Shown: positions 36,241 to 45,797 of the stretch, one piece after another
How positions within the stretch are numbered: position 1 is the first letter of the stretch
How the letters are laid out: every line of letters begins with the position of its first letter
Program-made: the position numbers and the translations under genes
Notes under the pieces: generated by a model
What the model saw: only the letters and a program-made list of their open reading frames with translations
What the model was told of the DNA's origin: nothing
Database searches by the model: none
Source of the DNA: JAPOXR01 sp963662395
Lineage (GTDB): Bacteria > Pseudomonadota > Alphaproteobacteria > Rhodobacterales > Rhodobacteraceae
DNA: 64,000 nt
NCBI GenBank assembly: GCA_963662395.1
Contig: OY759511.1
Location: 4,588,001-4,652,000 of the forward strand
Direction: 5' to 3'

Positions 36241-38175
36241 GTGACACGGTCCCGGATCACCCGCACCCTGGGCGGCGAGGCGGCAGTGGCGCGCATCGCT
36301 GCCATCCTGTCGCAGGAGGAATTCGACAGCCGGAGCGCCTTCGGCCGCCGGGTCTGCAAGGAATTCGCCTTTCTTGATGCCGCCGGCCGGCCGCAGCTTG
36401 CCGGCTGCATGAAGGCGCTCGGCGCACTGGCCAGCAGGAGACCGGAGATTGTCCTGCCGGCACCGAAGGCGCCGGCGGCGGGCCCGGCCGCGCCTGCTTG
36501 ATGCCGGTGTTCCCGAGCCCGAAGCGGTGCCATCGCATCCGTCGCTGATCAGGGAGCTCGAGGTGAGGCTGGTGACGGGCCCGGGCGAACGGGCCCCGTG
36601 GAACACCCTCATCGCCACCGGGCATCCCCATGGAATGACCATTTTCGCCGGAAGGCAACTGCGCTACCTTGTCGGCTCGATGCATGGCTGGCTGGCAGCG
36701 GCCGGCTTTTCGGCCGCCGCCTTGCGGGTGGCGGGATGAGGACAGGCGGGAGCATCTGCAGCGCCTGCTCTGCCTCTCCCGCTTCCTGGTGCGTCCGTCC
36801 GTATCCTGCCCGCATCTGGCGTCCCATGTTCTGGGTCGCATCCTGCGCCGGTTGCCGGGCGACTTCGATTCCCGCTACGGCTATCGTCCATGCCTCGTTG
36901 AGAGTTTCGCCGACCAGGGCCATGACGGCACCTGCCTCAGGGCGGCAGGCTTCCGCATGGTCGGCACGACCACGGGCAGGGGCCGGCAGGACCGGGCGTG
37001 CAAGCGGGAGACGACCGTCAAGACGGTGTTCATGCGCCAGTTGGCGCGCAGCTGGCGCATGGAGCTTGGCGTTCCGCATGTCGATCATGCACCCTCGCTC
37101 GGGCCGGGCGAGGGGCTGAATGCGGAAGACCGGGCGGCAAACGGGTTCGGAGGTGCTCCCTTGGGCGACAAGCGACTGTCGGCGCGACTGGTGAAGAGCG
37201 CCGCCCTGCTGGCCGAGTATCCGGGCCGCAAGATCAATGCCGGCCCTGCCGCCGACAGCACGGCGATCAATGCCTTCTACCGCATGATCGAGATGCCTGC
37301 AGAATCGGAGGTCACGGTCTCCAATATCCTGGCCGCGCACCGGGAGCGCACCATCTGCCGCATGCGCGCCCGGACCACGGTGCCGGCGATCCGGGACGGC
37401 ACCGACCTTGCCTTCTCCACCCGCCCGGGCACGGACGGGCTGCAGGTGATCGGCAAGAGTGAGACCGGCAAGTCCAGCCTCGGCCTGCACATGCATGCCA
37501 CGCTGGCGGTGAGCGATACCGGATTGCCGCTCGGGGTGCTGAAGCTGGGCTTCGATCGGCAGGAGAGACTGTCGGACGAGGCGAAGACGCGCCGCAGGAC
37601 CGAACGCCGGCTCGAAGGCCTTGCCGACATCGCCGACGCCTCGCGCGAGGTCGCCCGCCGGGTCCGGGTAATCTCGGTCTGTGACCGGGAAGCCGACTGC
37701 TTCGAGATTGCGGGCAGGCAGCGTGCGCATTCCCGGGTGGAGCTCTTGGTGCGGGCCAGGCATGACCGGGTGCTGGGCAAGGGGAAGCCGAAGCTGTTCG
37801 AGACCATGCGCGATGGCAAGGCGGATGGCCTGATCGACATCGAGATCAAAGGGCTGACCGAGCGGATGAAATCCTCCCGCAGGAAGGCCCGCCCGGCCCG
37901 CCGGAAGCGGCTGGCTGCCTGCGAGATCAGGTATCGGCGCCTCACCCTGCCGGCCACCGCTGCCGTGCCTGCAGCCGGGCCGGCCGGCGTCTTCGGGGTC
38001 CATGTCAGGGAGATCGCACCGCCCGGGGGCGAGGAGCCGGTCGAGTGGCACCTGCTGACCACGGTTGCGGTCAGCACTGCCCGGGAAGCCGCCGACATCG
38101 TCGGCTACTACCTGCAGAGATGGCGGGTGGAAGACTTCTTCCGCGTGCTCAAATCCGGCTGCCGGGCCGGGTTCC
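36241..38175 (+). pseudogene. DUF4338 (DruA-like)-Tn5-type transposase fusion, left copy, frameshifted
   Basis: The coding sense starts at GTG 36241 (TRSRITRTLGGEAAVARIAA) and changes frame near 36500 (continuing HGMTIFAGRQLRYLVGS) and near 36735 (HLQRLLCLSRFLVRPSVSCP to GYRPCLVESFADQGHDGTC), after which the frame runs unbroken. The first 270 or so codons match the DUF4338 domain found in Druantia protein DruA. PF14706-like DNA binding follows (FGGAPLGDKRLSARLVKSA), then IS4-family catalysis: Asp in AIRDGTDLAF, Asp in SVCDREADCF, and YREK motif YLQRWRVEDFFRVLK. The C-terminal 100 residues are replaced by the inverted-repeat junction. Confidence 0.8.
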
Positions 38176-38229
38176 CGCTGCAGACGCCCGGCGGTGCGAA
38201 ACAGCAGGAACCCGGCCCGGCAGCCGGAT
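38153..38229. repeat. Centre of the tail-to-tail palindrome
   Basis: A perfect 23-nt inverted repeat (38153-38175 and 38207-38229, starting ATCCGGCTGCCGGG) separated by 31 bases. Both arms encode the same Ser-Gly-Cys-Arg-Ala-Gly-Phe stretch just past the transposase YREK motif, so the palindrome arises from the joining of two homologous gene copies, not from a terminator. Confidence 0.85.
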
Positions 38230-39561
38230 CTGAGAACCCTGTGCCAATCCTCGATGCGCCATCTCCGCAGGTAGTGGCCGACGAAGTCGGCGGCCTCGGC
38301 ACCCGGGTACGGCGTCGGTTGCCGGCAGCACGAGGCACCGATACCTGAGTTCGCAACCCGCCAGCCGCCTGACCCTGGCCGGCCGCGCCTTCCCGCGGCT
38401 CGACTTCAGGCGCTCGATCCCGATATCGATCATGCCATCCGCATCGCCATCGCGCATGGTCTCGAACAGCTTCGGCCCTCCCTTGCCCGGCACCCGGTCA
38501 TGACGAGCCCGCACCAGCAGCTTCACCCCTCGAGCCGGCGCCGGGTCCGGCGCTCCTCCTCCTCCTCCTTCGAGAGCGTCTCCTGCCGATCGAAGCCGAG
38601 CCCGAGCACGCCGAGAGGAAGGCCGGTGCCGCTCACCGCCAGCGTGGCATGCAGGTCATCGCGGCCCGGGCGGGTCGAGAAGGCGAGATCGGTGCCGTCC
38701 CGGATCGCCGGCACCGTGGATTGCGAGCGGATGCGGCAGATGTTGCGCTCCCGGTGCGGGGCCAGGATGGCATTGATCTTCCGCCCGGCCAGGCCGCCAG
38801 CAGCCCGGAACCCTTCACCAGGCGCACGGCCAGTCTCTTGTCTCCCAACGGTGCTCCTCCGAACTCGTTTGCCGCCCAGTCCCCGCCATTCAGCCCCTCT
38901 CCGGGCTCGAGCGAGGGTGCATGGCAGGCATGGCCGACACCAAGACGCCGCCGCCAGCCGGTGTCAAGCGCATGCATGAACACCGTCTTGCGGCTGCGCC
39001 TGGCCCGATCCTGCCGGCCGCGCCCTTCGGTCACGCCGAAGCGCAGGAAACCGGCCGCCCCGAGGCAGGTGCCATTCACGCCCTCATCGGCAAGGCTCTC
39101 CACCAGATGCGGGCGGTAGCTCTGCGGGCGAACGAGGAAGCGGGACAGGCAGACCACGCGGCGATGCAGATGGTCCCGTCGCTGTTCGTCCTCCCATGAT
39201 ATCCGGCGATCCCGTGCCGCCAGCCTGAGGGCGGCGACCGGGAGCCCGGCCGCTCCCGGCCAGCCTTGGGAAGAGCCGACCAGGTAGCGGGCCTGGCAGC
39301 CGGCGAAGGTGGTCATGCCGTGCGGATGCCCGGTGGCGATGAGGGTGTTCCACAGGGTGCGCTCGGTCGTGCCCGCATGGACGCCGGAATGCCGGTCTCC
39401 AGAAGGCGCGGGCGGCCGCGGGCGTCATGAAACGGGAACTCCTCGCAGATCCGCCATCCGAGGACGGACCGGCTGTCGAAGGATTCCGGCGACAGGATTG
39501 ACGCCACCCGCGCCACCGCCGTATCGTCCCGCAATGTGCGGCTGATCCGTGACTGTGACAT
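38207..39561 (-). pseudogene. DUF4338 (DruA-like)-Tn5-type transposase fusion, right copy, decayed
   Basis: Same architecture as the left copy, on the opposite strand and more degraded. It starts at 39561 (SQSRISRTLRDDTAVARVAS), then AGCQARYLVGSSQGW, CLSRFLVRPQSYRPHLVESL, FGGAPLGDKRLAVRLVKGSG, PAIRDGTDLAFSTRPGRDD, KLLVRARHDRVPGKG and finally the YREK-like block in yet another frame. Several internal deletions make it about 1.35 kb instead of 1.93 kb. It is clearly dead. Confidence 0.78.
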
Positions 39562-40322
39562 GCGGCTGGACTGTCATGGGGGAAACCCGTTGTTCGGACC
39601 ATTTTTTGTCTACATGGTGGGACTAGTACCACAGTCGCGCTTGCTCCGACCCCGTGATTCACGGGCCCGGTCCTCGCCGCAGCGGGCCTGGCGGGACCGG
39701 CGGCGCGTTCATCGACGGGCCCTTTCGGGGATGTCACGCCGGACCGGCCGGATGATGTCCGGGCAGGCAGGCCTGCCGGGTCCCCGGCGGATGCAGGCAT
39801 TGCCCGGCCGCTCCCGCCGGGATGCGGATCGGCCCCGCGGCGGGATGTGCGATCATGTCATGGAGTCGCCCGGCTGTCGGGCGGTGTGCCCGTGGCAGGT
39901 GATACCGGTTTCCCGGGGAAGGGGAGCCGTTCCGCCGGCGGTGCCGGCCGGTATCCGGGGATGGCCGGCCGGATCGGGAGATGCCGGGTGGGCGCGTCTC
40001 CCGGCCCACCGGGCCGACATGGCCGGGCGCCGGCCGGCCGTCGGCCCCGTCTTCCGAACCTCATGCCGATGACCACGCCCGGCATGCGAAGACCGGCATT
40101 GCCGATGATGCGGGTTTGCCACCAGGCCGGTGATTGCCCGCCGGATGATTGCCCGGAGCCCTGATGCCGGCATGCGCCGTGCCCATGTGCCGGCGGCTGC
40201 GGCAATCACCATCTCCGGTTCATCGGCCGGGGGGGCATCGTGGCCACCTGCCCCCCGGAGATGGTCGGGGAACGTGCCGGTGCGGACCGGACGGCCCCTG
40301 CCGCCGGCGAGGGCCCCGGGGG

Positions 40323-42665
40323 CTTTCAATAGGACACGGTTGACTCGAGGTTATTGACGTTTTGGCCTTGGTTCGATGAGAATCGGTCTTCGACATTACG
40401 CTTCCGGCACGGCCCTCTGGCTGAAGGCGACGCTGGGAGCCGGGGACTGCACCCGGACCTCCCTGGCTCGGGAGCTTTGCGAGCGCGAGGACTGGCGGAA
40501 CGCGAAGGGGGAGCTGTGCCTCGCCTCGGCCCGGGCCGTTCTGCCGAAGCTGTCCTCTGCCCTCGGCCTGCCTCTGCCGGAGGCCCTGCCGATGGGTTCG
40601 ATCGGTGCGGGGTCCCTGGCTCCGTCGCCGGATTACCCGGACAGGGTGCTGTCATGCTCCCTCGACGATCTTGGCGAAGTCGACCTGGCTCCGGTCGCCG
40701 ATGGGGAGAAGGGCCTGGCGCGCTCGATGATGGCCACGCACCATCCCGGGGGCGACGCCGCCTGTCCCGGCGGGCGCATCCGCTACTGGCTCCGGTCGTC
40801 CGAACACGGCATCCTCGGCGGCTTCACCGTCGGCGCCGCCTCCTGGCACCACAAGGCGCGCGACCTCCATATCGGCTGGTCGCAGGCGGCGCGGGACGCC
40901 AATATCGGGCGCGTGGTCGACAACGATCGGTTCCTGATCCTTCCCGGGGTGCGCGTCCACGGGCTTGCCTCGCTCGCGCTCTGCCTGCTCGCCTCCCGCG
41001 TTGCCGATGACCGGGAGGGGCGCTACGGTGTCCGCCCGTGCCTGGCCTGCAGCCATGTGGGCCCGGCGCATACGGGGTTCAGCTACCGGGCGGCGGGCTG
41101 GACGTGCTGCAGGGAGCCGAAGCCGGGCAAGGGGCCGCGGGTGCATGTGAAGCCGCTGTCGGCGGGATGGCGGGAGGCACTCGGGCGTGAGCCGCAGCGG
41201 GTGATCGGCGCCGGCCCGCCTCTCGTGGCAAGGGAGGATCCGACATGGGCGGAGCGCGAATACGGACGCAGCGGGCACAGCGACGGGCGCGTGCGCGAAC
41301 GCCTGGTGATGATGGGCGGGGCCTGGTGTGCGCGCCCCGGAGCGCCGCTTCCGGTGATCTTTCCCGGCGAGGCGGAGCAGAAGGCGGCGTACAGGTTCCT
41401 GTCCAATCCGAGGGTCGGCGTGCAGGACATTCTTGAGCCCCACCAGGAGGCGATGACCGAGCGCTGCCGCCGCCGGCCCGTCGTACTCGCGGTGCAGGAC
41501 ACGACGGTGCTGAACTACAGCGGGCTGAAGGCGACGGAGGGTCTTGCCCCCATCGGCGGCGGCGCATCCGGCAGCACCGGGCTGGCGGCGCATTTCGGCG
41601 TCGCCTTCAGCGAGGGCGGCTGCGCGCTGGGGGTCTTCCATCTCGATGCCGACTTCCGCCCGGTGGAGAAAGGGACGGCGGTGGAAGGCGAGGAAAGCGG
41701 ACGCCGGCTGGACGGTCTCGGCAAGGCTGCCGAGCTGGCGGCCGCCTGTGAGCGGACCCGCGTCGTGGCCCTCTGCGACCGGGAGGGCGACATCTGGGCG
41801 CTCATGTCGGAAGGCTGCGCCGCTGCCGACCTTCCCGACGGCGCCGGCCTTCTGGTCCGCGCCAGCCGTTCGGCCAGGCGGCGGGTCCTCACGGCGGAAG
41901 GCGGGCTGGAGGAGCTGCTCAAGCACGCGGCCGGGCTTGATGTCGTCGCCGTGAAGAGGATCGACATCGAAGCCTGCGGCGGGCCCCGGAAGCGCAAGGG
42001 ACGCAAGGGCGTGAAGCTCGAGCTGCGGGCCGGGTTGGTCGATCTCGTCCCGCCTCAGGACCTGCCGAAGGACACGGCCCCCCCTGCGCATGCTCGCCGT
42101 GCGCGTGCTTGAGCCCGACCCGCCGAAAGGAAAGAAACCGCTCGACTGGCTGCTCCTGACCACCGAGGGCGAGCCGACGGCGCAGAACGCGCTGCGTATC
42201 GCCGGGTGGTACGAGAAGAGATGGCTGATCGAGGAGTGGTTCGCGGCCCTGAAGACCGGGACGCGGATCAAGGACCGCAGGCTGAATGCCGCCGACGATT
42301 TGCGCAGGTGCCTGGCCTTCGACGCCATAACCGCCTGCACCGTCATGTCCGTCGAACGACTCGCGCGGAGCGCGCCCGACACGCCGGCGAGAACGATCGT
42401 CCACCTGGACGAGATCCATGTCCTCGCCGTGCACATGGCCAAGCCGAACCATCGAAGACAGCGCGGCCCGCCCGACCCGGACCAGGCGATCGCCGAGTTC
42501 GCGGTCGGCACCGCGCGACTCGCCGGCTTCATCCCGTCTGCTCGCCAGCCCATGCCGGGAACGCACAAACTCTGGGAAGGATACCTCATCCTGTCACTCT
42601 TCGTCGAAAACTACCGGGCCATGCGAGACTATGCCAACGTCGAGTCAACAGTGTACCATTGAAAG
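40323..42665 (+). mobile_element. DruA-transposase insertion element with intact inverted repeats
   Basis: A 2.34-kb element inserted in IS701 copy A. The left end reads CTTTCAATAGGACACGG and TTGACTCGAGGTT; the complement of the right end reads CTTTCAATGGTACACTG and TTGACTCGACGTT, giving imperfect terminal inverted repeats of about 28 bp. One gene fills the interior (40376-42662). Flanks are GC-rich IS701 sequence and no clean target duplication can be assigned. This is the best preserved of the three DruA-transposase units here, and it is a distinct subtype from the tail-to-tail pair (different ends, divergent protein). Confidence 0.85.
40376..42662 (+). pseudogene. DUF4338 (DruA-like)-IS4-type transposase fusion with one frameshift
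   Basis: The first frame gives 578 codons from ATG 40376. Residues 1-290 are DUF4338-like (SLARELCEREDWRNAKGELC near 30-50; RFLILPGVRVHGLASLALCL; RYGVRPCLACSHVGPAHTGF). About 300-370 resemble the Tn5-type DNA-binding domain (EAEQKAAYRFLSNPRVG), with catalytic Asp in LAVQDTTVLNYSGL and Asp in VALCDREGDIWAL. At a run of seven C (42078-42084) the sense shifts by one base and continues as LRMLAVRVLEPDPPKGKKPL to the YREK motif YEKRWLIEEWFAALK and stop at 42660. Removing one C restores a single protein of about 760 residues, so this is either a recent slippage mutation or programmed shifting. Confidence 0.85.
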
Positions 42666-43100
42666 GCCCGGGCCTGCCTCGTCATGCCGCGGAACCGCAG
42701 GGAGGGACGGGAACACTGCCTCCGATGCGCCGGACCCGCAGCGATCGGCGGAGGCCGGCATGTCGTCCCGTCTTTCGCCCCGCCAGGCCCGCTCCCGGCA
42801 TGGCCGGCACCGGCATGTCGGCCCGGTCATGCTTCCCGGCCAGGAAGGCGGCGGAATCGGGGATCAGGGCACGGGGCAGACGGAACGGAAGGAGTCCGGA
42901 TCCCGGAACCGGCGCCTTGCCCGCATGACGGCACCGGTGCCGGGCGTTCCGGAGCTTCGGTACCTGATCGCGAGACTCCTGCCCGGGCCGCCGGTTTCAC
43001 GGGCATTCATCATGCACCGGTCGCCGTGGCGGCGCAAACACCGGGCAGACGCCGCAAGGGCGCATTGCAGGAGGCGAGCGGGGCAGGCGCAACCGTGGTA

Positions 43101-43982
43101 CTAGGTGCCTTTGAGCAGGTCAACGCGCTCCTTAACGAACTTGGCAATCTCGGCAGGATCATGTTCGCGCGCATCGACGTAACCATCCTGCGGAAATATG
43201 CCTTCCACCTCACCATCATCCAAACGCACAAACATGATCCGGTTATTCTCTCGTGCGTTGATCAACGCCCGCACGGCCTTGAACTCTATGCCACACCAGT
43301 CCTTGAGCTGGTAATTGTCTCCGGCGAATACAACAACCAACCGTGATCGTTCACTATATATCGCCTGAAGAAGCTTATCGAGGGAGGGACGCGCAAGCTG
43401 GGCAGTATAGTTCTCATCGTAGAAATACCGGTCGGGGCCGAGAAGGTGTTCCAGGTGTTGCACCACCTGTTCGACATAGTCTCGATCTTCACCCGGGAAT
43501 GACAGGGCAACGTCAAACTGGTGGTCTTCCAGATTGATCGTTGGTCCGGTTTGTTCTTCCCAGTGTGGTAAGCAAATCCCGATGCGTTTCAGTTCAACGG
43601 GAAGATTGACCTCCTTCACTGCCCAGTGAGTGCGATAAAGCTCCAATTTCCCAATGTCCAGTTCAACTGCCATGTCCTTGAGTTGCTTGGCTGTAAGGAA
43701 TGGCTCGACGGGATGAATATCGTATTCAACCCTGACCAGACCATGACTGGGTCGGACAGCTATGTCGCGGATCAGACCGAAGTGTGGATCAAGCTTGTTG
43801 AACGACTCATGGGCGAAGATGCAGGGAAAGCTCTTCAGCTGATCAATCTCGGCGTGCCCAAGCGCACCATAGGCGTCACGGATCTCTTCGCTTGTATACT
43901 CCCGGACGCAGCGGCTCCGTTCATTGATCCACGGTTCACCATTCCACGCCTGGTCATGTGCAGAAACAAACAGGTTGTACAC
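43101..43982 (-). CDS. TIR-domain protein (defence-type NADase candidate)
   Basis: A 293-residue protein. Residues 1-140 form a conserved N-terminal domain of unknown function (NLFVSAHDQAWNGEPW, YDIHPVEPFLTAKQLKDM, RTHWAVKEVNLPVEL). Residues 155-290 are a TIR domain: FDVALSFPGEDRDYVEQV, FYDENYTAQLARPSLDKLLQ and the catalytic-Glu motif KDWCGIEFKAVRAL (Glu233), which is intact. Bacterial TIR domains with this Glu cleave NAD+ or make cyclic ADP-ribose signals in anti-phage systems. The stop TAG lies within the CTAG next to IS701 copy A, and IS5 copy 2 begins 93 bases upstream. No partner gene (ThsA, Argonaute, etc.) is adjacent, so it may be stand-alone or orphaned. Confidence 0.88.
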   Translation of the reverse strand: MYNLFVSAHDQAWNGEPWINERSRCVREYTSEEIRDAYGALGHAEIDQLKSFPCIFAHESFNKLDPHFGLIRDIAVRPSHGLVRVEYDIHPVEPFLTAKQLKDMAVELDIGKLELYRTHWAVKEVNLPVELKRIGICLPHWEEQTGPTINLEDHQFDVALSFPGEDRDYVEQVVQHLEHLLGPDRYFYDENYTAQLARPSLDKLLQAIYSERSRLVVVFAGDNYQLKDWCGIEFKAVRALINARENNRIMFVRLDDGEVEGIFPQDGYVDAREHDPAEIAKFVKERVDLLKGT

Positions 43983-44074
43983 TCGATAATGCTTCCCAAC
44001 TGGAATTGCATTTGGCTGAGGAATGCTCGCCTGAAGATTGATACGGTCGGGCTACCGCCGCTGGTTTGTCATTA

Positions 44075-44941
44075 GGGCCTGTTGACAATCGGGTTGCCAA
44101 TCGGGCGAATCGATGCCATTTTCCCTGCAACGCACGCCGAAGGGCGGCACGAGCAGTAGAGGAAAATGACGGATGAATACAGACAGGACGGTGCTTGCGG
44201 GCGCCATGTGGGCGCGGACCTGCCCCATGCTGCCCGGCAAGGCAACCGATCCCGGCGCCGCCCGGCAGTGGGCAGGCAGTTTCTCGAGGCGGTACTCTGG
44301 CGCATCCGCACCGGATCGCCCTGGCGCGACGCACCGGAGCATTTCGGCAAGGAGGCGCGTCTTCAGGCGCTTCCGCAGATGGGCGCTTTCGGGCATTTTC
44401 GAACAGGTATTCAACGAGCCCCCGGATGAGTTCGACCTCGAATACATCTTCGTGGACGGCACCATCGTGCAGGCCCACCAGAAGGCGGCCGGCGCAAAAG
44501 GGGGACCTCGAGGCAGGGCATCGGACGCTCCCGGGGCGGCCTGACCGGCAAGATCGTGGCCGTGGTGGACGCCCTTGGCTGTCTCGTCCGCTTCGTCATC
44601 CTTCCCGGACAGGCACATGATCTTCTCGGGGTGCCGGCTCTTCTCGAGGATCTCCGCTACGGGGCCCTCATCGGCGACAGGGCATTCGATGCCGACTGGC
44701 TGATCGAGGCGATCGGGGACAGCGGAGCGATGGCGGTGATTCCCGCGAGGCGTCACCGGACAGTGCCCCGGCATCATGATCCCGAGATGTACAAGTGGCG
44801 CCACCGGATCGAGAACTTCTTCGCAAGGATCAGGGAGTTCCGGGCAGTGGCGACGCGCCGTGACAAACCGGGCGAGAGCTTCGCGGCGGCGATTCATCTC
44901 GTCAGTGGCGTGGTTGCGGCAACATGATTGTCAACAGGCCC
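44075..44941 (+). mobile_element. IS5-family element, copy 2, complete with TA target duplication
   Basis: An 867-bp element bounded by GGGCCTGTTGACAATCGGG and the complement of GGGCCTGTTGACAATCATG, flanked by TA on both sides (44073-44074, 44942-44943), as expected for the IS427 group of IS5. It lies 93 bases upstream of the TIR gene and may have separated it from its promoter. The best preserved of the IS5 copies in the window. Confidence 0.92.
44173..44927 (+). pseudogene. IS5-family transposase (copy 2) with compensated frameshift
   Basis: The first ORF (44173-44544) starts MNTDRTVLAGAMWARTCPML and ends KGGPRGRASDAPGAA. The second runs in another frame (IVAVVDALGCLVRFVILPG to FFARIREFRAVATR) and stops at 44925-44927, as is normal for frameshift-expressed IS427 transposases. 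In the first ORF about 30 codons between AARQW and RRVFRRF are read out of register; the family sequence FLEAVLWRIRTGSPWRD is found there in the neighbouring frame. The same two indels occur in copies 1 and 3. Activity is doubtful. Confidence 0.85.
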
Positions 44942-44943
44942 TA

Positions 44944-45246
44944 GGCTGTGCCGACTTGTCGGTCAATCGAGGAGTCTTCTCTTCAGGTAGGTCGGCTCAA
45001 CTTCCAAATGGATTGCTTGGCCTGATTCCATTCCTGTTCCCTGGTTTTCACGGCGGCCACCTGCTACAGGGTCATGAAGATTCTCAAGCCACCCGAGAAT
45101 GAACCCGCGGCACAGGGCCTGCAGCCAGGCGGTGCGAAGGACCGTTGACCTGGACTTCAAGTGTCGGGCGACCTGCGGCGCGGCGGTTGATGAACCAGTC
45201 CACACCACGCATGACCAACTGTGTCGGAGGCGTCAACGACCGTAAT
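44944..45246. other. Gap between IS5 copy 2 and higA
   Basis: About 300 bases without a recognisable gene. A minus-strand open frame of 81 codons (44963-45208) has no domain and no convincing ribosome-binding site. It probably represents flank split by mobile-element insertion. Confidence 0.35.
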
Positions 45247-45579
45247 TCAGGACCGGGCATTGGTCAGTGTGTCTGCCGTCGCCAGAGATCGCGGCGTCAC
45301 GCACCTTGCGATCTCGCGGCCTGCAGCGATTTCCGCCTGGCGAAGCTCGAAGGTCTTCTGCAGGTTCAGCCAGAATTGAGAGGTTGTTCCGAAGTAGCGC
45401 CCAAGTCGCAGCGCCGTGTCAGCACTCACGCCCCGCTGGCCGTTCAGGATCATCGTCACCCGGTTCACCGGCACGCCCAGCGCCTTCGACAGTGCATTGG
45501 TCGACAGCCCGATCTCGTCGAGTTCGCCGCGCAGGATTTCACCTGGATGCACCGGCCTCATGCCGTTTCCTGCATTCAT
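45247..45579 (-). CDS. higA: HigA-family antitoxin
   Basis: A 110-residue helix-turn-helix antitoxin of the HigBA toxin-antitoxin system, in which HigA neutralises the mRNA interferase HigB and represses the operon. MRPVHPGEILRGELDEIGLS and LSKALGVPVNRVTMILNGQR (HTH) then SADTALRLGRYFGTTSQFWL are the HigA/VapI signature. It lies 12 bases downstream of the truncated higB on the same strand, as in the normal higB-higA order. It has probably lost its partner's function. Confidence 0.92.
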   Translation of the reverse strand: MNAGNGMRPVHPGEILRGELDEIGLSTNALSKALGVPVNRVTMILNGQRGVSADTALRLGRYFGTTSQFWLNLQKTFELRQAEIAAGREIARCVTPRSLATADTLTNARS

Positions 45580-45591
45580 GTCAGGTCTCCT

Positions 45592-45768
45592 TCAGTGATA
45601 ATCCACGATCTCCACGTCGCATGGCCCTTCATCCGTCCAGTGAAAGCAGATGCGCCACTGCGCGCCCACCCCGATGCTGTGTTGACCGGAGCGGTTGCCG
45701 CGCAACAACTCCAATCGGTTGCTCGGCATCCCGGCCAGATCGCCCAGCGCCCCGGCGTTGTCCAGCAT
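45592..45768 (-). pseudogene. higB: 5'-truncated higB toxin
   Basis: Only the C-terminal part of HigB remains: MLDNAGALGDLAGMPSNRLE, LRGNRSGQHSIGVGAQWRIC and FHWTDEGPCDVEIVDYH to TGA at 45592-45594. A full HigB has about 92 residues; the first 35 or so are missing, and the frame above ATG 45768 shows no HigB-like sequence before the end of the hepT gene at 45798. The RelE-fold catalytic C-terminus is kept, but the N-terminal helices are not, so toxicity is unlikely. Deletion or recombination at the hepT border is implied. Confidence 0.85.
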
Positions 45769-45797
45769 GATCAGCCGACATTCTCTGGAGACGCCCG

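Larger units (their letters stand above)
36180..39622. mobile_element. Tail-to-tail pair of DruA-transposase elements (IS4/Tn5-type)
   Basis: Two related elements face each other, left copy on + and right copy on -. The outer ends are homologous in inverted orientation (left CCCTACCATGTCATGACA, right complement TCCCACCATGTAGACAAA), and each abuts a CTAG (36176-36179 and 39623-39626). Both copies end at the same place in the transposase, just after the catalytic YREK block, and meet in a perfect 23-nt inverted repeat at 38153-38175 / 38207-38229. Each has therefore lost its C-terminal part and inner end. The structure cannot transpose as two intact elements, but its two outer ends survive. Confidence 0.75.
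39627..43100 (+). mobile_element. IS701-like element, copy A, split by a DruA-transposase element
   Basis: Inverted ends TACCACAGTCGCGC (39627) and the complement of TACCACGGTTGCGC (to 43100) are flanked on both sides by CTAG (39623-39626, 43101-43104), matching the YTAR-type duplication of IS701. Degenerate coding on + reads DTGFPGKGSRSAGGAGRYPG and PRRMQALPGRSRRDAD-like sequence, recognisable as IS701 transposase around its first catalytic Asp, in broken frames. A foreign element occupies 40323-42665, so the IS701 part totals about 1.13 kb. Compared with copy B (46653-47899) it also lacks about 115 bp near its left end. Confidence 0.8.

Noticed and set aside
36609..38051. 480-codon open frame on the minus strand
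   Set aside because: Shadow of the left DruA-transposase copy; low-complexity Gly/Arg/Pro composition and no family features.
38153..38229. Intrinsic terminator at the long hairpin
   Set aside because: The stem is explained by two convergent gene copies, and no T-run follows on either strand.
40652..42589. 645-codon open frame on the minus strand
   Set aside because: Antisense to the DruA-transposase gene, without any recognisable motif, whereas the plus strand carries the conserved domains.
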